Source: Volvox africanus
Lineage: Eukaryota; Chlorophyta; Chlorophyceae; Chlamydomonadales; Volvocaceae
Direction of reading: 5' to 3'
Assembly (NCBI GenBank): GCA_030268105.1
Contig: BSDZ01000112.1
Location: 763,501-827,500, forward strand
DNA: 64,000 nt
A program made the position numbers and the translations under genes. The notes below the pieces were generated by a model, which did not search any database, was not told where the DNA came from, and saw only the letters and a list, made by a program, of their open reading frames with translations. Below, in pieces: positions 43,987 through 55,675 of this stretch; position 1 is the stretch's first letter, and each line of letters opens with the position of its first letter.

Positions 43987-44268
43987 TTACGACAAGCGCT
44001 GTGATAACTCATTATCATCTTGACGCTCTTTGTCGTTACCTATAACATGTTCATTTAAAGCCCTTTGGCTTGCTCTTCTTTTCTTGGGTAGTATAGAATA
44101 ATTGTGAAGCTTCTGTATACCTTGGTAGCCTGTATCAGTAATAACCTTAACCTCTGGATGGATATAAGTCCTGGACTCTTTAAATAATCTAAAATCATGG
44201 TTTTTCCCTTTGGAAAAGTCTGTACATATACAGACCATTATCGGAAGCCCAAAGTGCATCTGAAACAC
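43987..44268 (-). pseudogene. Fragment of an IS5-type (DDE_Tnp) transposase
   Basis: A 93-codon minus-strand frame contains GKNHDFRLFKESRTYIHPEV, then VKVITDTGYQGIQKLH, then LPKKRR and LNEHVIG. This is the order of the conserved middle and C-terminal part of bacterial IS5/IS1031-like transposases (HDF-x-LFK, DTGYQG-x-x-K-x-H with a catalytic Asp, NEHVIG near the final Glu; family knowledge). The segment between KKRR and NEHVIG is shorter than usual, and the N-terminal half, terminal repeats and the end of the protein are missing. Upstream to about 44400 there are no clear continuations. It may be a relic of a eukaryotic ISL2EU/Harbinger-like element or a transferred bacterial insertion sequence. 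It is not functional. Confidence 0.65.
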
Positions 44269-45740
44269 TTCATTGGCAGCGATATTTCATGCAGGACTTG
44301 TAGGTAACCAATAATCGAACTCTGCAATAATCTTGATAGCAAGACTTTGTTCTGTCTACATGACAAGAATTTGCTTGTAACAATGTCCTTGCCCCTACCT
44401 GTTCCTACCTCACACTATACCAAAACGGGCCTGGAGAAGTCGCATTACACAAGTGTCGCTAGGTGTCGGCCTAGTTACTACTGTAATGTTTAAAGAATCG
44501 CTGCTTCTGATATAGGCGTATACTTTCGTCACCCAACGCTGCAGGATATCGGAAGCAGGAGGAGCGACTTCAGCCTCAGAGCGACTCCATATCGATATCC
44601 TTAATTTGCAGTAGAAAATGACACCGATGAATATTTGTGAAGTTGGTCACATACAGCTGTTCATTGTCATTACCACTGTCTAAGAATTCGAGCGAGGATT
44701 GCTTCTTCCTTGTTAGGCTTCGTACGTCGGGTGAAAAAGGAGGCCTGTGGAGGAAACGGGAATGGCGATCATGGCGATTATGAATATTATTAGGCTTTGA
44801 CTGTCCTGTATCCTCAGAAGAGCTAAGCACTCAAGCATGTATACTGTAAGAGGACGATCCGAGTCAATTTTAATAAAAAAACGTCTGCGCTTGTAATATT
44901 ATTCGTTTATATTAGAAGAAAATATATTTTTGGATCCAGACTATTTGAGCGACTTAGGCACACAGCTTACCATCCCTTAGCGAGCTCAGACTCGTTGGGA
45001 CACGTACGACGCAAATTTTGGCGGATAACCGGTCACCTAACGCGAATATATATTTTGCTTTTCCACACAGGATCTTAATTGTGGCTACTAACGTTGAGAG
45101 GTTCTCAGGAGGATCCCAACCCTTAGGGCTGTACCGAGAACTGAAAATGCATGTCAGCGCGTTTTCGAGGACTTTTGTTTAAACTCATAAAAATCATGTC
45201 ATAATGTGAGTAGGGAGTTCTTGGCGACCTCGTATATGGCTAATGGGGTACAAGCTCGCGGGAAATGGTACTAGGGGAAATGCTGGGCTCAGCCAAAAGT
45301 ATTTAGACGAATCGGTAGCTTCTAGAACGTCGTTCAACAAATAAGCTTAGAACATACCAATAGGTCATAACGGGGGGTAAAGGGGGCTGCGTACGGCGGC
45401 GATTTGCAATCGCGAGCACAGTGCGGCTGATTGCAATCCATCGAACTCTGCCACTCCGAACTTTGCGTATAGAACTTTATAACTCCTCATAACGCGGCAA
45501 TAGTTGTGGGCTTCCTGTTCCGCCGTACCCATTTTTGGCGCGCAGAGCTGAAAGCCAGCAGACGCCTAACATGGGACACCCAACTCGCAGATTATATTGT
45601 AACAAGAACATAGATGACTTGTAAGACACCAATATGGCTTCGATAAGGCGCAAGATGGCTATCTGTCCAAGGCTATCGCAGAGACGTTGCGCGTAGCACT
45701 GCATTTTGGACCTCCTCTGCAAGACCTTTCGTTAGCTGGG
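44269..45740. other. No gene recognised; upstream region of the CXC gene
   Basis: AT-richer sequence with no ORF over 90 codons and no splice pattern I trust. It should contain the promoter of the gene starting near 45758, but only the TATA-like motif at 45741 can be pointed to. Confidence 0.5.
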
Positions 45741-45748
45741 TATAAAAG
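45741..45748 (+). promoter_or_regulatory. TATA-like box upstream of the CXC gene
   Basis: TATAAAAG lies 17 nt before the ATG at 45758. A TATA box normally lies about 25-30 nt upstream of the transcription start. If it is used, that ATG would fall at or before the RNA start and translation would begin further down, for example at the exon-2 ATG near 45939. Otherwise the motif is fortuitous. Confidence 0.45.
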
Positions 45749-45757
45749 GATCAAGAA

Positions 45758-48700
45758 ATGGAGGTGCAGCACGTATCCCTTCCACAGGAAGACGGGGCTG
45801 GCCCTGACGCTCCTAAGGTGAGAAGATTTTGTTGTTGTGACCAGTTTTCGCGAAAGCTTACAAGTGATAATTTGTTAAGCGCGCTTGACTATCGTTGCGC
45901 AGGCGACAACGCGGCAGCGATTGCGGACTGTTCCGGCCATGCTTTACAGACGTCAGGGCATCCAAGCTTACGACGCCGACGGAAGTCCTTTGTTCCCGCA
46001 AGATGGCGATCATTTTCGTGCTATGCTGGGCTCGCCCCTGCCGCCTCTTTACAGTCCGCGATTTTACCACCATTCGCCTCGCCGGACGACAGTTACCTCG
46101 CCAGCCCCGCCGGCGAATCAGCGTCCTAATGTCAGCCGATGCGACGGCATTTACAACATCCCTACCGTTTTCGACCCAGCGCTGGGGTCGTCAAGGCCGC
46201 TGTTCAGCCCCACCGCGGCAGGTCACATTACACGTCACGATACCATGCACCATCACGCTGGACCTGGCCTCCCAGGCGCGATTTCTACACCAACCCCGTG
46301 CATGTCAGGCGCCATCGATTATATTTATCCGCAACAAATCAGTACGGGCCAGCTGATTAGTCCACAGCCAGGACAACTAAAGCTTGGAGCCGATGCCACA
46401 ACACATCCGCAGAACGCAGGCCGTGCTGCGCAAGGGGACAGCAGTGACACTGGAAGCGGCGGCTTGTCCATGCCAATGAATATTATGCCATCGATGGGTA
46501 TGGGCTACACGCAGCAGTTGGCGGCAGCAGCTTTGCGTGGCCCGGCGCGCAGGATTGCAATGCACGAATTTCTACCAAGTGAAGTGAGGCGGCCTTATAA
46601 CTTTCAGAAATATTGTATGAAGCGTTTTTTGACTATACTGGTATCTTCAGTTTTCTAGAATCTAATGAACCAGTTTTGACGCATGTCCAATTGATAAAAT
46701 ATACTTCCACAACCCCAGCATACTACCACACCTCTCTTGAGGTGCCGCGTCCTTTGCCCTACCCTCTTACTCTTTCCGTTGCAGGCCAATATCAGTGGAG
46801 TCCAAACGCAGATGCCAGGCTTTGGCGGGCACAACGTCATCACAGATGCACCGTATGGTTTCAATGGTCCTCAACACGGCTCGAGCACGGCCCCGCGTCT
46901 GGGCTATGATGGTGCCACCGCTTGCGGCTCTTTGTACAGTAGCGACGGGATCGGCGGGGGCAGCTTGCCAATGAGTGCAAATGATATGCTCCTGCCGCCG
47001 GCGCCGCCACTCAATTTAGCAGGCGGCCTGGACTTAGATGTAGGCCAGCAACTTGGTCGCAACTTGGATGGTTTCGCCACTCCTCGCAGCTTGCTTGGCA
47101 CCGCAGACAACGGTGGGCATGAATTTATGGCCGGCAGTACGGGTTGTGGCGGCGAAGATGGGGCGTCTGGCGCTGGACTCAGTGGCGGCAGTGGCCGCGG
47201 CAGCGAGCCCGACAGAGAGGAAGGGCGAGCAGGTCGCTTCATCCAGGCGACAGACACTGGCACGAGGTTTCCGATGGCGTCGTTTCATCAGACATCTCAG
47301 GGATTGCCCCTGGGGATGATGATAAGCACTGGTAGTGCGAACTTACCGTCGCCAGAGACTCTGGAGCAGAAGCAGAAGCTCATTTGGTCTTATGTGAGTG
47401 CATTTTTTGTCAGGGTTATATCACCTGTGTTTGCCAAAGCTAGGGGTTTAGGGGATGGCAAGGTTGCGATTTTGCTTGCTACGCCCGTGATGCAGTGCCC
47501 CCGTTGTCTCTCTTCAATACTCGCCACATCCGGTAGGCCTTCACACGCACATGCTCATCACTTTTCCGTTGTGCTGCTTCTTGTCTTCTATCGAACCTCA
47601 TAAGCGCCCGTCTTTCTGATCGCCCGTGTGTGTTCCCTTTGAATCTCTCCAATTTCTGGACTACTCTCTGTCCAGCAGCCATCTTCTAATGAGGAGTCCA
47701 GGGTCGTAGTAGCGGGCGGCATGAATGTCGAGTCGGGCGCATCACGTACAACTGCCGACACGTGTGGTGGGGTGGACATAAGCTACCAGAGACGTCCTCC
47801 TGCTGTTGCCACGGCTACAGGTGCCCTCGGAAGCCGCATGCTTGGATCCTTCCAAGAGTTAGGCCCCCCAGGCACATCCGGATTCGTACCTGTGGATGGA
47901 GGTGACAAGAGCACAGGAGGTCTGCATGATTGCATCGGTGCCGTCAGGAATGGAGCCTACGGAGGCCCCACAGACCGATACCCAAGGATTAGCTCCTCGT
48001 CGCTGCCGGCGCCACCACCACATCTCGGCATGATGCCTGTGTCTAATGGACCTCCCATGGGACACACATCGGCAGAGGCATCGCAATTGCAGCCCCAGGT
48101 CCCATCGGATGACGCCGTCAAGCTTTCCAATGCTCCATTTCAGCACCCGCAACAGCAACAGCAACAGCAACAACAACAGTCGTCTCAGCAGCAGGACCAC
48201 CAGGACCAGCAGCAGCAACAACAACAGCTAGTAAGGGGAGGAAGCGGTGCGTTTGCGGTGCGGATGGGCCGCGACCCGGGCTGTGATCGGCCCGGTGGTG
48301 GTCTGCCGCCGCGCAGTGGCGGAGCGCATGGCGTTGGCATGTCAGTTGCTGCCGCCGGGGCCACTGCCGCCGGCGGCACGTCGACGCCATCGACACTTCA
48401 GCGACCGCACAGGACTCGCACTGCAACAATGTTGTACAACGGTGGTGCGGCAAATGAGGGGACGACGTCAACCCGTTGTATAGGCCCGATGGACTTGGGT
48501 AAGTGTCGACAACGTGCATCCGGGTTGCTGCACCGACTTCCTCTTTGCGCTAGCTGTGGCCTTCTACCGCCGCCGCGTTCTGTTGTGCTGTTCCACCGAT
48601 GACAGTTCTACCTATGCAGCAGCGGACTAAACATAATTAACACGTTGCTTGCATGGCTGTCGTTGCACATACGCCTGCACCTAAGCATAGTCCGGCCGCT

Positions 48701-51700
48701 GTGTCGTTTATACGTTGTACCACGGGACGCCCCAGTCGTTTGGTGCAGGTGCGTTACTCATGGTGCGCTCTTTGTTCGGTTTCGTCGCTGCTCTTCACCT
48801 TGTCACACCTTTGTCGCAAATCCCCAATTGCACCTGTCCCCTTTTTGGTGCTCAGATGGCGCATCTCCGGAGCCGGAGCCTTCCATTGAGTTGGGTGGCC
48901 AAGCTAATGGCAACGCTAACGTGCACCGATCAAGCCATGGGAGCGCAGGCGTTCCGCCGGTAGTCCCCACCGGCCGCAGTCGTCGTTCATCAGAAAGGTA
49001 ATGCTCGTATGCTGCCTTCTGCAATTCGGGCTGCGGTGCTAGGATCCAGCTTGGACTGATTTGTATTTTACTCCTGCGCTGTTGTGTGATGATAGTGGTT
49101 TTCTGCTGAGGTACCGGTACGCGCTAGAGGCTCATCACGGTGATAAGAAACAGCGCAGGGGGGAGACGGCAAGGACGCACCGACCATGAACAGCAACTAA
49201 ACGACGGTATACGAGCAGCAACTGCCATTATTCCAAACCTAATACAGTTTGCAGTGCTTAAAAGGACCCCAAGGTAAATAAATATTCGCGATTTCCCGCA
49301 GCAACAAGTCCTGTCGGTGCAAGAAGAGCCTGTGTCTGAAGCTGTACTGCGACTGCTTCGCGGCGGGACAGTATTGTGAGAACTGCTCTTGCATTGCGTG
49401 CCGTAACCGGCCCGAGCACGCGGAGCTGGTCCGACAGCGCCGGGATGACATCGCTGCAAGAGATCCTCAGGTGGGAAGGTACAATTATTTGTGGAGCAAA
49501 AGCTTAGAAAACACCGGACCAGATAGAGTAGCGGTTCTAGGAAAGCTGGGATGTAGAGGGAAATGCAACGCGGGGACAGATGATGGTGACAAGGTTGGGG
49601 AATTTCGACTTGCAGCTGTTAAATCTTGAGCCGCGGCTGCGCTGTTCTGCCGCTGCCTTGTATTCCCGGCCGATCCAACCAACCAACCCCTGCCAACCCA
49701 ACCCCATCTCGTCAAGTCGCTTAGCGACCAGGCAGCCTGGCATTGAGCAGCCTTCGTCCCTTCGCATTAGTTATAATGACTCCCTTGTCTTAAACGCACG
49801 CTACAGGTATCCTATATGATGTAATTGGTAAACTCCTTCCCTAGATGGAGACCCAACAATACATGGCCTCGTTACGATTCGCATGGGTCACGATAGCTTG
49901 GCCCACACAGTATCCTTGCGGTTCTAGAGGCTAACAATGAGCATTACTTACTGAACGGTCATTACAGGCATTCACACGCAAGATCCAGGTGGCACCGAAC
50001 GGTAATGGCAAGCACAAGCGCGGTTGCAACTGCCGCAAGAGCCACTGCCTGAAGAAGTACTGTGAGTGCTATCAGGTACGACCTGTCTTCGGGATGGTGC
50101 TGCGCCGTGTTTAGGTCCTGGGTGCGTGTCTATGAGGCGTGGGTCCGTAACGGGTTGGTCTAGCGCGCTATTTTTCGGTTTTCGGTGTTACCTTCACAAT
50201 TGCACTTAACAGTGCTGCTTCCAAGACATCCTGGAAGTCGACGTCTGACATGTCTTTGGGGTCTTTATGACCAGCCAAATTCTTACCTCCCATTTCTGTT
50301 TTTTCTGTCCGCGTCCTCCGTCTATCCGTTCGTCTATCGCTCGAGCTCCTGATTTCTCCCATCTTCCACCGCGGCGTCCTCCTGCAGGGCGGCGTCAAGT
50401 GCGGGACCCAATGCTCTTGCACCGAGTGCGAAAACATGGATCCCGACAGTGCGGCTGAGGCTGCAAGGTAGGATCCGTAATCCGTCGGGCAGCATAATCC
50501 TGACGGTTTCGATCCGCTTGTATGGGACTTGATCCCGGAGGGTTGCACCGAGTTTGCGACTTCCCGGTTGGTCAAGTTTTATTGCGTTGCTCGAGTCTTG
50601 CGCAAAAGATGGCTTACTAATTATGATATCGAGTTGGCTCGTGCAGGTGTTTTTAAAACCTTGTTACCATCAAGGATTCTTCCTATTTCCGGCTGTATAG
50701 ATGCCCATACGTTTCTTTGGGTGCAGCTGCCGACCTACCAGGCGCACAAGCGCTACGGCTAAGGCTGGCGGGCGGACGGGTGGCGGCGGCAGTAGCCGTG
50801 GTGGCAGTCGCCGCAGCTCAGCCACGGGCATGTTTGAGGACTACGCACCGTCGCCGCCGTTGCCATCGACGTCAGGATGCTCTGATGGGCCATCAACGAT
50901 GCCCTCTCAGGGCACCGCTCCTGGATCGGCGTTGCTGTACCCGCAGTCTGCGCCACCGATGGCAGCGCCGGTGGTGGCAACCACGACGACCAGCCAGATT
51001 GCACTCAGCGGCGCCACAGGTGACTGTGTCTCGGAACCAGCAGCAGGGACGTTGCCATATTCCGCGGTGCACGCACTTCCGCCTGGCATCACGCAGCTTA
51101 CGGGTGGCGTCATTCAGCGAAGTTCGAACAATAGTTTCTCGCATTCACAGCCGCCAATGGGGCAGCGCCCCATGCCGCGGATCACATCGCCATTGTCACC
51201 CCAGATGCTGCAGCACGAGCTGCAGAAGGAGCTGCAGCGGCACCTCGCAAACCAGCGACAGGGGCAGGTCCAGAATGACTCACCGTCACAGATTCATGAT
51301 GCGCACCGGTCACATCAGCAGTCGCCGGTATTGCGACAGCAGCCAGTGAAAAACAGTTCGCCTTCAGTGGCGTACGAAGCGCCCCCGCTGCAGCAACAAC
51401 ATTCTCAACAGTTGGTCCATGAGATCGAGCTGTCACCGCAGAGCACGTCCGATGTACACCATGGAAACAGCGGCGCCACTGCTACCGCTGCCAGAAGCAA
51501 CGGCAGTGGTGGTGATGGTGATGGTGGCAGCGGTGATGCACAGGAGCTGGCAATTAGCAACCCACGCCATGTCGTACGTGCCGGGCCTGACGGTATCGAT
51601 ACGATCTCCGGGCAGCATAAGGATGTATTATTCCCGGGCCAGACTGATCCGGCAGTGAAGAGGCAGAGGCAAGAGGAGGTCCAACATACGCCATTGCAAC

Positions 51701-54700
51701 CACCATCGGCGCTTCCCATGGCCATAGCAAACGGCCCGCAACGTGAGATATCCCGAAGTGCATTTATGAATACTGGTGGTCCAGACTCCACACACGAGGC
51801 CCTACACCCGTATCGTGACACCCCGTGTCATTCGGACGTATTCGTATTAGTATAAATATGATCCTGTAGCGCTTTGACATACGGCCTGTGTTCGCTGTTC
51901 AGGTTTGCTTTCATCCCACCAACCCATACCGCCTGATGGTAGTTTTTAATCGCCTCCTGGCAGCCCAGCCAGCTATCTAGCCCGTGCAGCTTAGGTTTCA
52001 GCGTAACTATCCTGCCGCACTGCGGCAGGTCCTATTTATATTGTTGTATTCCCAGTAAAATAAATCCATTTTTTATGATGTGCGATAGTGATTTCGCACT
52101 TTTTCAATCTTGCAGAGCACGCTGCCATCACCGGCGCGACAACTGGCAACTGGCTGGTGGACACGAACAAAAGCAACAGCAAGCACCAAACAAATGGCAG
52201 CACTATCGCATCTACTGTGACCCTGCCACAGTCGCGCATTCCGGCAGTGTGCACAGGTAGCCTAGACGGAGCTGCGCAGGAGGCCCCTGCAGCAGCACCT
52301 GCCGCCCCTAACGTGTCTACTGTTGCCAATGCCACGGTTGCGGCCGCCGCCGCTGCGGCTGTGGCCGTAATGCCGCCACCGCCGCCACCTGCGCCAATCA
52401 TGCGCGCCTTGGATCATGAACCAAGCTTTACACCGCGTTTCACACACACGGCCCAAGGGCTTTCTGTCGACGTGGTGTCACCGCCGCCGCTGTCTATGCT
52501 CACCCACTTCTCAGACAGCGACGATGGAGGGACTCTTGGTCATAAGAGATATGGCATGCACCATAATCCGTTCCTTGGTGCCGGGCCAATGCCATCACCG
52601 GCCACCGCTGCAGAGGCCGGCCATCTACGGCAGAGGCCGGCCATCCACCGTAATGGCGCCTATCAGCACCACGATATGGTGGGTCTTGACGTAGCTGCTA
52701 TGGAGTTTGACGACGCCCCCGAGCTAGCGGACGCTATGATTGCCGCAATTGCCGGTGAGGCGTCGAAAGCCCGAGCTGGTGCAGGTGGCTCTGGCACAAC
52801 CGCGACAGCCGCTGCTGCAGCTGCTGGTGTGGGATCGGATGGTGTGCGCCCCGACCACAATAGGCCCCAACCGGAGAACGCATCGTCCGGTGCCGTCGAC
52901 GGCGGCCTGCTTTGTGGTGAGTTTCTGGGGACCGGATTGATGGACGCCACAAATGACTTCCTCTCGAGCTTTGAACCCAACTCCATCGAAGGAGCACGCG
53001 GCGGCCTCGATGCTGGCAGCGGCGAGTTTTTAAGTCCGCGTCAGCTGCTTGTTGGCGGCCTAGCTAACCGAACTAGAGAAGGCAGCGGTCGGGTTAACTC
53101 TGGCGCCTACATGGTAGCATCGCGGCAATTCGGCCTCGACCCGCCTGGGGGAGATGCTGTCGCCGGTGGGCAGCTGGTGGGCCTCAGCGGCTGGTCGAGC
53201 CAGGCCCTAAGGCGGCCTTACAGCAATGACTCAGTTCAGACTTCCTCCGGCTGCGCTGGTATGGTGCCGTGCGGCACGTCATGGCCGCCGCAATCGGCCG
53301 CCACAGACGCTCCTATGGCAAGTCCAGAGCTACGCGGAGGCGTGCCGATAGGGGGGAACGCGGCCGTGCCTGGAGTGCACACGCTGGTGGCACCGGTACG
53401 GACGTATGCAGCGCCTGTTCTGTGGAAACGGAAGGTGGTTACTATGGAGACCGGAGACCCACGTAGGCTCGCATTGCAACAGGTGTGTGATGTTGGTGTT
53501 AACGTGGAAAGCTGGAGCTCACACAAGACACACACACACATCGGCGCTTGTTGATTCCAGTCAGCAGTGTGGAAACTGGTGTATTGCATCAATTCATTGT
53601 GACAGGTGCACGTGACGGCTGTTTGAAAAATGTTTGTGTGTGTTTTATTAAGAAGGGATTGCTAGTTATGTTGGCTGCGGTTGCTTGGTGCGCGGCCTCG
53701 GTTGCAGAGGGGAGGGAAATACAGCAGACAGACAGACTAACAGGGGTTATTTGCACGATGCAAAAGAGCTCAATAATTGGTTAATCATATATCAGGTAAT
53801 TCAGTCGCTGGTGCCTCAACACCATCCTGTGCTGGACTGCAATGTAGGGTGGGGCAAGCGAGGACCAGTACCGGAATAATGGCTGGGCTGCACCGCAACC
53901 TTGCCACCCTAATGCGCCGTCGTCCTCGCCCTCCAAGCGACAGCGAGTCACATCGGGCACCCGGAACTCGCTCTACAACGTTGCCTACCACGGCCAGTAC
54001 CAGAGTGCTCTCCATTCCCACACGAGTGCCTCGGACTGTGATGCTGAGGCGGCATTCGTTACTGGCGGTGGCCCACAACGGCCGCAAAATACCATAAGTA
54101 TCCATCGTAACATGCAAGAGCTGCGCAAACAAGAAGCACTGGCCTATATGCAAGGGCGATTGGGTGTCAGCACAATAATGGTGAGTCCATCCAGTCATCC
54201 GTCTTACCCCGGAGGTTGCTTGTATGCTTTCTTTTGATTTTACAATTCAAGGATAGAGCATTTGTTCAATCGGATCTTCAATCAGTCCATTAGGTATGGA
54301 ACACTGATGTGCATCGCTAAAGACGGGGTTAAGTAAGAGACTTTGACTAATCCAAACGCTTAGCATGCCGTCAATGGTTCGAACACTTAGCATGCCGATG
54401 ACGGCAAATCGTTCTGGTTGGGAGTAGAGGCCGTGGGTTCTCGGTTATGCTGTTGAACATGTGCTGCTCGCCACTCCCTGTGATCCCTTGTCCTTCCCCT
54501 TGTAGTCACAGCAGCAGCAACAGCTACTGCATCCGCAGCAGCTGCATCCGCAGTACCAACACCAGCAGGTGCGGCAGGTTCAGCAGCATCACCAGCAGCA
54601 GCTGCAACAGCCGCACCCGGAAAAGCAGCTGCAACAGCGGATGCAGATGCCCACGCAGCAAACGCAGCAACAACCACAGCAGCTGCAACGGCAGCAGCAA

Positions 54701-55675
54701 CAGCAACACGCGCAGCAAGTGCAGCAGCAGCAACAGCTGCACGCGCAGCAAGTGCAGCAGCAGCAACAGCAACACGTGCAGCAAGTGCAGCAGCAGCAAC
54801 AGGAGCAAGTGCAACGACAGCAGCAACAACAGCAGCAACAGCTAGGACAGACATACGCACAACAGCAGGAGCAGCAACAACCGCAAGTACACGCGCAGCA
54901 AATACACCCGCAGCAGCAGCACGCACAGCAGCAACAACAGCAGCAGCAAATACACCAGCAGCAAATTCAGCAGCCGCGGCATTTAGAAAACTGTGATACG
55001 GCTGTTGCACCAGGAAGCGCAATGTTGAGCACGGGCATTGGTCAGCAGCCTGCAGCCACTGTCGGCTTTTGTCCCGTTTTCAGTGGAACCACCGCACCAG
55101 CTGCTGCAGCCTCTGTGAACGGCGGTGGCTTATGCAGGATGAGCATGTCCCACCCACCGGTCCCAAGTTGCAGCCCGGCAGCCCTAGCATCGGGTAAACC
55201 GACACCGTCACAACACAGACATCTCATGCAGCCACCATCGACGCTCACCGCCATGGCAGGGACGGGGCCTATGGCAGCGCCGCGTCAGGTACCACGGCAG
55301 GCAGCCTACAATCTCACCGCCGATGGAAACACTGATAGCGCGACTGGCGCCGGTGTCGACACTAGCGGCAAATCAAGTGGAATTGTTGCAGCCATGGCGC
55401 CGCCAGCGGCACGACAGCTGCACCAGGGCCATTCCGGGGGGCCGGCTGCGGCCGCGGTGATTCGCCCAGAACCTGGCTCATCTTGTGCGCAGCCCTTGAG
55501 GCATGCTGCCAGCACACGTGGAGCCATGGGCCTCGGGGACGGGATGGCTGGGATATACGTCAATGCAATAGGGGCTGTGGGCTCGCCGGTGCGCGTGCAA
55601 ATGAATGGCACAATGAAGTTGGGGGCCGGCAGCACGTTTCTGTTTTCCCCAAACAATGGTGCGCGAAGCCGGTAA
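45758..55675 (+). CDS. Large CXC (tesmin/TSO1-LIN54-like) DNA-binding protein, 12 exons
   Basis: Exons: 45758-45817, 45903-46583, 46785-47393, 47676-48498, 48856-48997, 49302-49470, 49968-50075, 50388-50467, 50727-about 51814, 52116-53482, 53848-54180, 54506-55675 (TAA). All junction phases agree, giving about 2209 residues. Exons 6-8 encode two cysteine-rich CXC modules at about residues 772-890: [19 protein letters not shown] with [10 protein letters not shown], and AFTRKI then [19 protein letters not shown] with CSCTEC. Both tyrosines (KLYCDC, KKYCEC) that contact DNA in LIN54 are present. Family members bind TTYGAA-type CHR sites and act in MuvB/DREAM-like cell-cycle repressors or in plant reproductive development. 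The rest is Gly/Ser/Pro/Gln-rich and disordered, with polyglutamine in exons 4 and 12. The size is several times that of usual family members. The exon-9 donor and the start codon are the least certain points. Confidence 0.88.
54506..54990 (+). repeat. CAG/CAA-rich polyglutamine tract in exon 12 of the CXC gene
   Basis: About 160 codons dominated by CAG and CAA with interspersed His, Pro and Leu. Mixed CAG/CAA use and interruptions make it an imperfect triplet repeat. A second polyglutamine run lies at about 48148-48230 in exon 4. Such tracts often mediate transcription-factor interactions (inference). Confidence 0.85.

Noticed and set aside
54387..55022. 211-codon Ala/Val-rich minus-strand ORF
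   Set aside because: It is the antisense of the CAG/CAA polyglutamine exon of the CXC gene; CAG read backwards gives Ala/Leu/Cys runs.
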